Assembly: GCA_910578935.1 (NCBI GenBank)
Contig: CAJTSM010000013.1
Location: 12,535 to 76,534 of the forward strand
Reading direction: 5' to 3'
Length of the DNA stretch: 64,000 nt
Source: an uncultured Oscillibacter sp.
Lineage (GTDB): Bacteria; Bacillota; Clostridia; Oscillospirales; Oscillospiraceae
In this document: one piece after another, positions 16,495-24,340 of the stretch
Layout: each line of letters opens with the position of its first letter
Position numbering within the stretch: position 1 is the stretch's first letter
Notes under the pieces: generated by a model
Told to the model about the DNA's origin: nothing
Databases searched by the model: none
What the model saw: the letters and a program-made list of their open reading frames with translations, nothing else
Made by a program: the position numbers and the translations under genes

Positions 16495-16800
16495 CGGGAG
16501 GGGCTTGTACTCGCCCTGACGGGCAGGGCGGAATGGATACCACCGATGGCCGGTGCAAGGCCCTCCATGTCGTCGGGGCGAAATCCGTTCCGCTCCGCAG
16601 CCGCCTGGCGGCGACGGCTTCGCTGCACTCCTTTGCCCCTCCTCTCCCCACCGCGCGGGGCGCGGCGGGGGCCCCGTTTTCCTTTCAGAAGGAAACGAAA
16701 CTGCGTCCTAAGACGCGTGTCGTAGGCCAACCGCCGCAAAGCGGCGGCTCTTAGGCCGGAGACAAACGGGCCGTGCACGGTCCAAAAGAGAAACGCAAAG
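16495..16800 (+). repeat. Dispersed repeat R2, copy a
   Basis: Contains the 110-bp R2 core that begins ATGTCGTCGGGGCGAAATCC at 16568 and runs to GCGCGGCGGGG near 16675. The core is almost identical at 17150-17262 (inverted) and 19884-19994 (direct). Flanks share CCCTGACGGGC and GGGCCGTGCACGGT. Between 16800 and 16965 there is no gene, only the terminator at 16875-16912. Confidence 0.8.
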
Positions 16801-16874
16801 GGACGCGGTTACGGGGGCGCGGCTGAAGTGCCGACGGTTTGTTACGCGAGTCTTCTGCCCGCGGCATAGTACAA

Positions 16875-16912
16875 AAAGAGGGTCTACCGATTTTACTCGG
16901 TAGACCCTCTTT
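16875..16912. terminator. Strong bidirectional terminator
   Basis: A 16-bp perfect stem (AAAGAGGGTCTACCGA and complement) with a 6-base loop and T-runs on both strands. It lies within the repeat region and isolates leuS from the genes to its left. Confidence 0.85.
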
Positions 16913-16964
16913 TCTTTCAGGATGGATCTGTCTAAGCCGGTAGGCGCAATTCCAAAGTAAACAC

Positions 16965-17326
16965 CAGGTTAGCGGCAGCGGGGACGGGAGAACAGGCCTT
17001 GCATCGACCACCAAAACCCCCGCTCAAGCTACGCCGCGGGCTGGAGACTTGCGTATCCGGAGGAAGCACACCAGCCGAGCCCCCGTTTTCTCTCTTCCAC
17101 CGTGCACGGCGCATTCGTCTGCGGACGCAGTCTCTTTTCGCAAAACAGGGGCCCCCGCCGCGCCCCGCGCGGTGGGGAGAGGAGGGGCAAAGGAGTGCAG
17201 CGAAGCCGTCGCCGCCAGGCGGCTGCGGAGCGGAACGGATTTCGCCCCGACGACATGGGGGGTGCATTGGACCAGCCCCCCAAAGGGCTGTCGACTACCC
17301 CGCCCGTCAGGGCAAGTACAAGCCCC
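16965..17326 (-). repeat. Dispersed repeat R2, copy b with tail
   Basis: Read on the minus strand from 17326: CCCTGACGGGCGGGG, the 110-bp core, GTGCACGGTGGAAGAGAG, and a tail with ATACGCAAGTCTCCAGCCCG and CCCCGCTGCCGCTAACC. The tail and flank are repeated in the same orientation at 20535-20290. It abuts the leuS stop codon. Confidence 0.8.
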
Positions 17327-17328
17327 CC

Positions 17329-19755
17329 TCACTGGGGCTTCACAATGAGGTTCACCAACCGGTTTTTAACAAAGATGGTCTTCACCACCTGCATCCCCGC
17401 CGTGGCCTTCTGGACCTTCTCCACCGTCAGGGCAGCCTCCACTACGGCTGCCTCTTCGCTGTCCGTGGGCATGGTAACGGTGCCCTTCAGCTTCCCGTTC
17501 ACCTGGACGGCAAAGTCCACCGCGGAGGCCACGGTCTTGCTCTCGTCGTAAACGGGCCACTCGCTCTGGCAGCACATCTTCCCCGTCCCGGCGGCGAAGC
17601 CGAAGCGCTCCCACAGCTCCTCCGCGATATGGGGGGCAAAGGGGCTCAGCAGCTGAATCAGGGGCTTCATGTCCCCCTTGGTGACTCCGTTGGCCGTCAG
17701 CTCGTTCACCGCCGTCATCATGGCCGCGATGGCCGTGTTCATTTTCAGGCTGTCGATGTCCCCGGTGACCTTTTTGATGGTCCGGTGGAGGATGGCTTCG
17801 TTGGCCGGGGAGGGATTGGGGTCGTCTTTGGCGCTCTCCGCCAGATTCCACACCCGGTCCAGGAAACGCTTGGAGCCCTTGACGGCCTCCGTGGACCAGA
17901 TGGCCGCCTGCTCGAAGTCGCCCACGAACATGATATAGAGCCGCATGGTGTCCGCGCCGTACTGCGCCACGATGTCGTTGGGGTTCACCACGTTGCCCCG
18001 GGATTTGGACATCTTCTCTCCGCCCTCGCCCAGGATCATGCCGTGGCTGGTCCGCTTGGCGTAGGGTTCCGCCGTGGGAACGACCCCGATGTCATAGAGG
18101 AATTTATGCCAGAAGCGGGAGTACAGCAGGTGCAGGGTGGTGTGCTCCATGCCGCCGTTGTACCAGTCCACGGGGGACCAGTAGTCCAGGGCCTCCTTGG
18201 AGGCCAGGGCCTTGTCGTTGTGGGGGTCCATATACCGGAGGAAATACCAGCTGGAGCCCGCCCACTGGGGCATGGTGTCCGTCTCCCGCTGGGCGGGGCC
18301 GCCGCACTGGGGGCAGGTGGTGTTGACCCAGTCCGTCATCTTCGCCAGAGGGCTCTCGCCGGTGTCCGTGACCTCGTAGCTCTCCACCTCGGGGAGGAGC
18401 AGAGGCAGCTCCGACTCCGGCAGGGACACCCAGCCGCACTTGGGGCAGTTCACCAGGGGGATGGGCTCGCCCCAGTAGCGCTGGCGGCTGAACACCCAGT
18501 CCCGGAGCTTAAAGTTGGTCTTGGGCCGTCCGTAACCCTCCTTGGTCACGTGCTCCTTCATGGCGGGGATAGCCTCCTTGACGGTCATGCCGTCCAGGAA
18601 GCCGGAGTTCACCATAATCCCCGTGTCGTCCTTCAGGACGAAGGCCTCCTTGGTGATGTCTCCGCCCTTGACCACCTCCACGATGGGCAGGCCGAATTTC
18701 GTGGCGAACTCCCAGTCCCGCTGGTCGTGGCCGGGCACGCCCATGACAATGCCGGTGCCATAGCCCATCAGCACGTAGTCGGAAACGAAGATAGGGACGT
18801 GTTTGCCCGTGGCGGGGTTGACGGCCTCAATGCCGTCCAGGCGGACGCCGGTCTTTTCTTTATTCAGTTCGCCCCGCTCGAAGTCGCTCTTCCGGGCGGC
18901 TTCGGCCTGATAGGCGGCCACCTCGTCCCAGTTTTGGATTTGGTCCTTCCACTGCTCCAGGAAGGGGTGCTCCGGGGAGATGACCATATAGGTCACACCG
19001 AAGAGGGTGTCGCACCGGGTGGTGTAGACCGTCAGCTTGTCGCCGTTGGTGGCGGCGAAGTCCACCTCCGTGCCCTCGGACCGGCCGATCCAGTTGCGCT
19101 GCTGGATCTTGACCCGGTTGATGAAATCCACGTCCTCCAGGTCGTCGATGAGCCGGTCGGCGTACTTGGTGATGGCCAGCATCCACTGGGATTTTTCCTT
19201 CCGGATGACCTCTCCGCCGCAGCGCTCGCAGACGCCCTCCACCACTTCCTCATTGGCCAGGACGATCTTGCAGCTGGTGCACCAGTTCACGGGCATGGAG
19301 GCCTTGTAGGCCAGGCCTTTTTTGAACATCTGGAGGAAGATCCACTGAGTCCACTTGTAATAATCCGGGTCCGTGGTGTTGACCTCCCGGTCCCAGTCGA
19401 AGGAGTAGCCCAGCATCCGCAGCTGCTTGCGGAAGTTCTCCACGTTGTCGTGGGTGACCTTGGCGGGGTGAATGTGGTTTTTCACGGCGTAGTTTTCCGT
19501 GGGCAGGCCGAAGGCGTCGTAGCCGATGGGGAAGAGAACGTTGAAGCCCTGCATCCGCTTTTTCCGGCAGATGATGTCCATGGCGGTGAAGGGCCGGGCG
19601 TGGCCCACGTGGAGCCCCTGGCCGGAGGGATAGGGGAATTCGATGAGGCCGAAGAATTTTTCACGGCTCTTGTCGCCGTTGACGGCGGTGAAGGGTTTTT
19701 CCTCCAGCCACTTGGCCTGCCACTTTTTCTCGATGGCGGTGAAATCGTACTTCAT
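17329..19755 (-). CDS. leuS: Leucine--tRNA ligase
   Basis: 808 residues, normal length for bacterial LeuRS. Class I motifs are present: HVGH (49-52, HIGH-type) and KMSKS in GEKMSKSRGNVVNP. The CP1 editing domain (around 220-400) contains TGIVMGVPGHDQRD with the editing aspartate, and zinc-type cysteines occur near 160 (WCTSCKIVLANEEVVEGVCERCGG). It charges tRNA-Leu with leucine in the cytoplasm. The ATG at 19755 has GAAGGAGAT upstream; the longer upstream extension reads into repeat R2. A Leu-type T-box lies further upstream, before the DUF2500 gene. Confidence 0.97.
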   Translation of the reverse strand: MKYDFTAIEKKWQAKWLEEKPFTAVNGDKSREKFFGLIEFPYPSGQGLHVGHARPFTAMDIICRKKRMQGFNVLFPIGYDAFGLPTENYAVKNHIHPAKVTHDNVENFRKQLRMLGYSFDWDREVNTTDPDYYKWTQWIFLQMFKKGLAYKASMPVNWCTSCKIVLANEEVVEGVCERCGGEVIRKEKSQWMLAITKYADRLIDDLEDVDFINRVKIQQRNWIGRSEGTEVDFAATNGDKLTVYTTRCDTLFGVTYMVISPEHPFLEQWKDQIQNWDEVAAYQAEAARKSDFERGELNKEKTGVRLDGIEAVNPATGKHVPIFVSDYVLMGYGTGIVMGVPGHDQRDWEFATKFGLPIVEVVKGGDITKEAFVLKDDTGIMVNSGFLDGMTVKEAIPAMKEHVTKEGYGRPKTNFKLRDWVFSRQRYWGEPIPLVNCPKCGWVSLPESELPLLLPEVESYEVTDTGESPLAKMTDWVNTTCPQCGGPAQRETDTMPQWAGSSWYFLRYMDPHNDKALASKEALDYWSPVDWYNGGMEHTTLHLLYSRFWHKFLYDIGVVPTAEPYAKRTSHGMILGEGGEKMSKSRGNVVNPNDIVAQYGADTMRLYIMFVGDFEQAAIWSTEAVKGSKRFLDRVWNLAESAKDDPNPSPANEAILHRTIKKVTGDIDSLKMNTAIAAMMTAVNELTANGVTKGDMKPLIQLLSPFAPHIAEELWERFGFAAGTGKMCCQSEWPVYDESKTVASAVDFAVQVNGKLKGTVTMPTDSEEAAVVEAALTVEKVQKATAGMQVVKTIFVKNRLVNLIVKPQ

Positions 19756-19804
19756 GTGTGATCTCCTTCTATTTGATAATATGGCTATTATTATGACGCT
19801 TTTA

Positions 19805-20045
19805 CAAAGCGGGGAGGGTTTTCCGGCCCTGACGGGCGGGGCAGTCAACAGCTATGAAGATAGCTGGTCCTTTGCACCCCCCCATGTCGTCGGGGCGAAA
19901 TCCGTTCCGCTCCGCAGCCGCCTGGCGGCGACGGCTTCGCTGCACTCCTTTGCCCCTCCTCTCCCCACCGCGCGGGGCGCGGCGGGGACCCCGTGTTTTC
20001 CTTCCAGAAGGAAACGAGAAAACGGGCCGTGCACGGTCCAAAAGA
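19805..20045 (+). repeat. Dispersed repeat R2, copy c
   Basis: CCCTGACGGGCGGGG at about 19822, AGCTATGAAGATAGCTGG, then the 110-bp core at 19884-19994 and GGGCCGTGCACGGTCC. It is inverted relative to copy b across leuS. From 20046 to 20290 there is further repeat-like sequence (TCTTCTGCCCGCGGCGTAG also occurs near 16850) and no convincing gene. Confidence 0.8.
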
Positions 20046-20289
20046 GAAAAGGAAGTATTTGGAGACGCATACGTTTGGACGAGGGACGCGCAGACAGTGC
20101 TTCCGGTTTCACGAATGTCTTCTGCCCGCGGCGTAGTCTTAGCGGGGGTTTGGATATCATCGAATGGACCGCTCTCCTCTTTCCGCTGCCGCTGCCCTGG
20201 CGCATGTAGGCACTGGAGAATGGCGGCCAGCGAAGCGTCGCCACCGTGGCACGCACCGAAAGAGAAGGCGTTAGACGCAGTTCCGTAGC

Positions 20290-20535
20290 AAGCGCCGGGT
20301 TAGCGGCAGCGAGGACGGGAGGGCAGTCCATGCATCAACCTCCAAAGCCCCCGCTTGCACTACGCCGCGGGCCGGAGACTTGCGTATCTGGAGGAAGCAC
20401 ACCAGCCGCGCCCCCGTTTTCTCTCTTCCACCGTGCACGGCGCATTCTCTCTTTTCGCAAAAGAGAGAATGGGGGGTGCATTGGACCAGCTATCAAGATA
20501 GCTACTGACTCCCCCCGCGCGTCAGCGCGAGTATA
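20290..20535 (-). repeat. Dispersed repeat R2, copy d, lacking the core
   Basis: Same orientation as copy b and sharing its tail (TTAGCGGCAGCG, ACTACGCCGCGGGC, GAGACTTGCGTAT on the plus strand). The 110-bp core is absent: GGGGTGCATTGGACCAGC is joined to a short hairpin of GAGAGAATG arms instead. Direct copies b and d therefore flank leuS. Confidence 0.75.
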
Positions 20536-20562
20536 AGCCCCTCCGCCCGCCAGGGGCCGCTT

Positions 20563-20943
20563 TCAGCCCCGCTGAAACCCCAAATACCGGGTCCCCTGGA
20601 AGGTGAGGCTTCCCCGGTCCCCTTCTGCCAGCATACCGTACTCGGCCCCGCTGACGCTGAACTCCATCCGGTCCCCGCTCTCCACCTGGAAGGTGGCGTA
20701 ATAGGCGGTGCTGGTATGGCTCATGCTGTCCTGGTGATGGTGGTGGGAAACCTGCGTCCGCTTGGTTACAACCTGGGCGGAAACCGTCAGCCGGGGGGAG
20801 GCGTTGTTTTTGCTCCAGGTCCCGACGCCCCGGACCGCCATCACAACGAACGTGCCGATGACAATGACAAATACCGTGATAAACAGAAATGGGAAAATCG
20901 AAAACATCAGGTCAAATCCACCCATTCCAAACCCCATGCTCAT
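20563..20943 (-). CDS. DUF2500 domain-containing membrane protein
   Basis: 126 residues. A Gly/Met/Phe-rich start leads into one membrane helix (about 15-38). The rest fits DUF2500: repeated beta-strands with SAQVVTKRTQVS, a His-rich loop (SHHHHQDSM) and YYATFQVESGDRMEFSV, ending in GSLTFQGTRYLGF. The family function is unknown. A strong AAGGAGAG site precedes the ATG at 20943, which lies right after the Leu-type T-box. The DUF2500 gene therefore sits between that T-box and leuS. Confidence 0.85.
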   Translation of the reverse strand: MSMGFGMGGFDLMFSIFPFLFITVFVIVIGTFVVMAVRGVGTWSKNNASPRLTVSAQVVTKRTQVSHHHHQDSMSHTSTAYYATFQVESGDRMEFSVSGAEYGMLAEGDRGSLTFQGTRYLGFQRG

Positions 20944-20959
20944 AGCCTCTCTCCTTTCT

Positions 20960-21200
20960 CAAACGGCGAAAACGCCCCCAGCCTGCGCGGCCAGGGGCGT
21001 GAACACACGCGGTACCACCCTGTTCAGCCGCCAAAAGCGGCCCTTGAGGCCCGGTAACGGGGGCAAACCGCCCCGCCCTACCTGTCAGGCGGGAGACTCC
21101 GGGACCAGTCATGCACAGGGGCTCCCCCTCCGGCTTGCACCATCCGCCGGCTCTCTGAGGGCGGGACATCCCCGTCTTTTTTCCCTTCATCGTCGTTCAA
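20960..21200 (-). promoter_or_regulatory. T-box leader, probable Leu (CUG) specifier
   Basis: The minus strand carries CAGAGAGCCGGCGGATGG in stem I, a specifier region GACTGGTCCCGGAG, the T-box AACAGGGTGGTACCGCG at about 21023-21008, and a terminator stem (ACGCCCC/GGGGGCGTTTT). Counting nine bases back from GGAG, as in the Met leader at 9739-9741, gives CTG (21108-21106), a Leu codon. The next genes are DUF2500 and then leuS. Confidence 0.85.
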
Positions 21201-21208
21201 CAGGCCCT

Positions 21209-21237
21209 ATTGTACGGGGGGAACCGGGTTTTGTCAA
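21209..21237 (-). promoter_or_regulatory. Promoter of the Leu T-box transcript
   Basis: On the minus strand TTGACA (21237-21232), 17 bases, then TACAAT (21214-21209), just upstream of the T-box leader. Confidence 0.8.
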
Positions 21238-21296
21238 GGGGGGAAATGACCAAAAACCGCCCGGGAACGGCCCCCGGACGGTTTTCGGATGAGAAA

Positions 21297-21320
21297 GGGG
21301 CCGCCGCCTCCGGCGGCCCC
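21297..21320. terminator. Terminator downstream of putP
   Basis: A perfect 10-bp GC stem (GGGGCCGCCG and complement) with a 4-base loop; TTTTCC follows on the plus strand and TTTCTC on the minus strand. It lies 23 bases past the putP stop. Confidence 0.75.
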
Positions 21321-21342
21321 TTTTCCTGGGACTGACGGTTTT

Positions 21343-22875
21343 TTACTTCTCCTTCACCTCGTTAAAGAGCTTCTCAATGCCCGCGTCCGGGGCGGGGGTC
21401 AGAAGGCTGACGATGACGGCGGCGGCCAGACCCACCACGAAGGCGGGCAGCAGCTCGTAGATATCCAGGGCGCCGCCCAGAGGCCGCACCAGGAACTTCC
21501 ACACAAAGATCATCACACCGCCGGCAACCAATCCCGCCATGATGCCCTGACGGTTGCTCCGCTTCCAGTATAGGGCGCAGAGAATGGCGGGGCCGAAGGT
21601 TGCGCCGAAGCCCGCCCAGGCGAAGGACACAATCTGGAACACGTTGCTGTCCGGGTCCGAAGCCAGGAAGAGGGCGATAACGGCAATCACCACCACCGTC
21701 AGCCGGGCGATCAGCATGGTCTGCTTCTCCGTCAACTTCACGCCGAAAACCTCCTGGACGATGTTCTCCGAGAAGGCGGAGGAGGCCGCCAGCAGCTGGC
21801 TGTCCGCCGTGGACATGGTGGCGGCCAGGATGCCCGCCAGGATGCAGCCCGCCACGATAGCGGGGAAAACGCCGTAGGAGGACAACAGGTCGGAGAGCTT
21901 CACAATGATGGTTTCCGTGGCGCTTCCCTCCAGGAAGGGCACCCGGCCTGCGGCGGAGACGGCGTGGCCCACAATGCCGATGAACACCGCCACACCCATG
22001 GAGATCACCACCCAGGTGGCGGCAATGCGGCGGGAGAGGGTCAGCTCGTTCTCGTCCCGGATGGCCATGAAGCGCACCAGGATGTGGGGCATGCCGAAAT
22101 ACCCCAGGCCCCAGGCCATCATGGAGATGATGCGGATGAAGCCGTAGGGGTCCGCCGTGCCGTTTGCGGCATTATAGGTTTCCGTGAAGCTGAAAAAGCC
22201 GGGAAGAGTCTGCGCATGGGCGACGACGGCGTCCATGCCCCCCGCCTGGACCACACCGAACACCACGATAACCGCCAAAGCCACCGTCATGATGACGGAT
22301 TGGATCAGGTCCATGGTCGCCACGGCGTTAAACCCGCCGATGGAGGTGTAGCTGATGATGACAATGGCCCCGATGACCACCGCCGCCATATAGTTCCAGC
22401 CGAACAAGCTGTTGAAGAGCTTGCCGATGGCGGCAAGGCCGGAGGCAACATACGGCACAAAGAAGATCAGGATAATCAGGGCGGAGATGCACATGATGAC
22501 GGGCTTCTTCTCCCCATAGCGCTTGGAGATGAAGCTGGGGATGGTGATGGCGTCCAGCTTCACACTGTAGCGCCGGAGCTTTTTGGCCACCAGCAGAAAG
22601 TTCAAATAGGTGCCCACGGCCAGGCCGATGGCGGTCCAGCTGGCGTCCGCTACGCCGCTGAGATAGGCAAGGCCCGGGATGCCCATGAGCAGGTAGCTGC
22701 TCATGTCGGAGGCCTCGGCGCTCATGGCGGTGACCAGGGGCCCAATCCCCCGGCCGCCTAAGTAAAAGCCCTCGGCGCTCTTCTTGGAGCGCCGGCCGAT
22801 CATGACTCCGGTGAAGATAACGAAGCAGAGGTACAGGATAATCGTACCCATGATGCAGATTTGTGCGGTAGACAT
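21343..22875 (-). CDS. putP: Sodium/proline symporter
   Basis: 510 residues with about 13 membrane helices of the sodium:solute symporter family. PutP features are present: FYLGGRGIGPLVTAMSAEASDMSSYLLMG near the N-terminus and the STADSQLLAASSAF segment near 345. It imports proline with sodium. The start at 22875 has AAAGGAGAGAG upstream. It is a single gene with a palindrome just upstream (22939-22978) and a terminator downstream. A related substrate such as another amino acid cannot be excluded. Confidence 0.9.
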   Translation of the reverse strand: MSTAQICIMGTIILYLCFVIFTGVMIGRRSKKSAEGFYLGGRGIGPLVTAMSAEASDMSSYLLMGIPGLAYLSGVADASWTAIGLAVGTYLNFLLVAKKLRRYSVKLDAITIPSFISKRYGEKKPVIMCISALIILIFFVPYVASGLAAIGKLFNSLFGWNYMAAVVIGAIVIISYTSIGGFNAVATMDLIQSVIMTVALAVIVVFGVVQAGGMDAVVAHAQTLPGFFSFTETYNAANGTADPYGFIRIISMMAWGLGYFGMPHILVRFMAIRDENELTLSRRIAATWVVISMGVAVFIGIVGHAVSAAGRVPFLEGSATETIIVKLSDLLSSYGVFPAIVAGCILAGILAATMSTADSQLLAASSAFSENIVQEVFGVKLTEKQTMLIARLTVVVIAVIALFLASDPDSNVFQIVSFAWAGFGATFGPAILCALYWKRSNRQGIMAGLVAGGVMIFVWKFLVRPLGGALDIYELLPAFVVGLAAAVIVSLLTPAPDAGIEKLFNEVKEK

Positions 22876-22938
22876 GAAATCTCTCTCCTTTTCCGTTCAA
22901 TGCGTGATATGATAGCACACTTTTTACTAGAATGAAAG

Positions 22939-22978
22939 ACAGAACGAAGTATAGAATGCAGTCTATACTTTGTTCTGT
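22939..22978. promoter_or_regulatory. 17-bp-arm inverted repeat upstream of putP
   Basis: Arms ACAGAACGAAGTATAGA (22939-22955) and TCTATACTTTGTTCTGT (22962-22978) pair with a single G-T mismatch around a 6-base loop. On the minus strand it lies just upstream of a plausible promoter (TTCATT, 16 bases, TATCAT) for putP, where an activator or repressor could bind. Confidence 0.5.
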
Positions 22979-23095
22979 GAGATTTTCATAAAATTATGAA
23001 ATGCCAAGTCTTTTTAGCCGTACATTTTTTAGGGGAAATGTCCGGCGAAAAGCGAAATCCCTTCTTTGCGCCTCTTGACCGTGAAGGGACCGCAG

Positions 23096-23233
23096 TCACT
23101 CCAGGTCCTGCGAAAAGGACTCCAGGGAGAAGGGGTTCACAGCGCCCGCCGTCTCCTCCGGCTCGGAGCCTCCTTGGCACCCCGCCAGCAGCGCGGCGCA
23201 CAGCAGCCAGGCAAGCACCCGCCTTTTTCTCAT
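23096..23233 (-). CDS. 45-residue lipoprotein coupled to tetR
   Basis: The reading frame starts with ATG at 23233, sharing bases with the tetR stop (ATGA overlap). It encodes a lipoprotein signal (MRKRRVLAWLLCAALLAGC) followed by an acidic, Ser/Glu-rich tail, ending at TGA. The lipobox LAGC at residues 16-19 is clear. Such a start resembles the membrane adaptor subunit of an RND-type efflux system often found next to TetR genes, so this may be a truncated adaptor, or a genuine very small lipoprotein. No efflux gene follows; the sequence to 22980 has no further frame. Confidence 0.55.
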   Translation of the reverse strand: MRKRRVLAWLLCAALLAGCQGGSEPEETAGAVNPFSLESFSQDLE

Positions 23234-23838
23234 TCCGCCGTCTCCTTTTTATCCGTCCCCCGCCAGCTCTCTAGAAACGTGGGAGTCATGGCGTCCGTGT
23301 AGGCAACCAAAGAGTACTCCCCGCCGCAGAGGCACCAGTCGTACAGCAAAGCCCGCTCCCAGAGGGCGTAAGCCTTCACAATCTCATTCACCGTCCGGTC
23401 CGTTCGCAGCTGGCCCGCCTGCTGGCCTTCGGCAATAATCTTCCGCAGCAGCTTGAAATAGGTCCGGTTCCGGTCCAGCAGGTGTTTCTCCCCCCGGGTG
23501 AGGAGCTGGGTGGAGAGGAGCCGGGCCAAGAGGTCCAGGGAGATGCCCCCGTCGATCATGGCGAAAAGCTCGTGGTTCAAAAACGCCAGCTTCTCAATGG
23601 CGTCCTGCTCCGGCGAGAGGGCGGGAATCAGCGCCTCATACTTCTCGTCAAAGACGTTGGAAAGGGTGCCAAGCAGCGCGTCCTTGCCGTCGAAGTAGTG
23701 ATAAAAAGAGCCCTTGGATGTCTCCGACTCGAAGACAATGTCCTCGATGGTAGTGTCCTCATAACCCTGCTCGTAGAAAAGCTTCCAGGCGGCGGAGATG
23801 ATGCGGCCCTTGGTGTTCCGGGCGTTCTTTCGGGGCAT
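23230..23838 (-). CDS. TetR family transcriptional regulator
   Basis: 202 residues. The N-terminal helix-turn-helix (about 10-55) has the TetR pattern: RIISAAWKLFYEQGYEDTTIEDI and then SKGSFYHYFDGKDALL. The C-terminal ligand domain is divergent, as usual. The ATG at 23838 is chosen for its GGAGG site; an in-frame GTG further upstream lies in the small-RNA locus. The regulator overlaps a tiny lipoprotein gene and is divergent from a consensus promoter at 23873. Its target and ligand are not evident. Confidence 0.9.
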   Translation of the reverse strand: MPRKNARNTKGRIISAAWKLFYEQGYEDTTIEDIVFESETSKGSFYHYFDGKDALLGTLSNVFDEKYEALIPALSPEQDAIEKLAFLNHELFAMIDGGISLDLLARLLSTQLLTRGEKHLLDRNRTYFKLLRKIIAEGQQAGQLRTDRTVNEIVKAYALWERALLYDWCLCGGEYSLVAYTDAMTPTFLESWRGTDKKETAE

Positions 23839-23872
23839 GGGCGGAGCCTCCTTCCTGGGGGGGATTTTATGG

Positions 23873-23901
23873 TTGACAGCCCGGGATGGGGCTGGTATAA
23901 T
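23873..23901 (+). promoter_or_regulatory. Perfect consensus promoter with no protein gene downstream
   Basis: TTGACA at 23873-23878, 17 bases, TATAAT at 23896-23901. It is directed away from tetR. No reading frame follows it, only the candidate small RNA at 23908-24010. Confidence 0.85.
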
Positions 23902-23907
23902 CAACAC

Positions 23908-24010
23908 AAGAGGGGTGCCTGTCGTCACCAGGTTCGGCTAACCTCCTATAAGTTTATAACTTGAGAAATCGCCGTTCCTTAATGTCTGGGGGCGGTTCTT
24001 TCTTTTTCGT
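23908..24010 (+). ncRNA. Candidate type I antitoxin-like small RNA
   Basis: Starting about 7 bases after the TATAAT box, the strand reads GAGGGGTGCCTGTCG and CCAGGTTCGGCTAACCTCC, then ends in a stem AATCGCC/GGCGGTT (23967-23997) followed by a T-rich run. This layout resembles the antisense RNAs paired with small holin-like membrane toxins in Firmicutes (TxpA/BsrG-like class). The opposite strand carries a matching toxin-tail remnant. Class assignment is inference. Confidence 0.55.
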
Positions 24011-24028
24011 TACACTAATTAACGCCAA
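23954..24028 (-). pseudogene. Remnant of a small type I toxin C-terminus
   Basis: A 24-codon frame opposite the small RNA encodes ALISVTKKKEPPPDIKER and a short end before TAA at 23956-23954. A short hydrophobic segment followed by a Lys-rich, Pro-rich tail is the usual end of holin-like type I toxins. The stop codon TGA directly upstream and the absence of a hydrophobic helix indicate loss of the N-terminal part. No start with a ribosome-binding site is visible. Confidence 0.4.
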
Positions 24029-24340
24029 AGATCACAGCGGCCTCTGGCTGAAGAAAACGACGCTCCTTTTGGGGCCCCCGCAAAATCGGCAGATTTTGTG
24101 GGGAAAGGAAGAAGAAACGGAGCGAAGCCTGCCCGCAGGGCGGGATTCACGAAGTGCAATTTCCTCTGACGCGGTTAAGCCGTTTCCCTCTTACCGATAC
24201 TGATATATCATACTTCCCCAGACCTGTCAACGGCGGGGCGGTCCCGGCTCCGCACTTTTTGCAAGATTTACAGCACGTTCTCCGGTGTTCATTTGCGAAG
24301 CGTGCGATTATAATAAAAACCAGACAAGGAGGAAGGACCC
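24029..24340. other. Intergenic region upstream of dapF
   Basis: No gene is visible. A hairpin CCCCCGCAAAATC/GATTTTGTGGGG lies at about 24077-24103 and CCTGCCCGCAGGGCGGG at about 24129-24145. A -10-like TATAAT lies at about 24309, next to the dapF ribosome-binding site, without a good -35 box. Confidence 0.5.

Noticed and set aside
17049..17348. Open frames inside repeat R2 sharing an Arg/Pro/Leu-rich stretch with frames at 16407-16778, 19643-20209 and 19852-20331
   Set aside because: Similarity between frames reflects the repeated DNA. They occur in several frames and both strands, lack ribosome-binding sites, and composition is that of GC-rich non-coding DNA.
16999..19761. 920-codon frame antisense to leuS
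   Set aside because: It is the mirror of leuS in GC-rich DNA: no ribosome-binding site, a His/Gly/Val/Leu-rich composition typical of antisense reading, and leuS has all motifs of a real gene.
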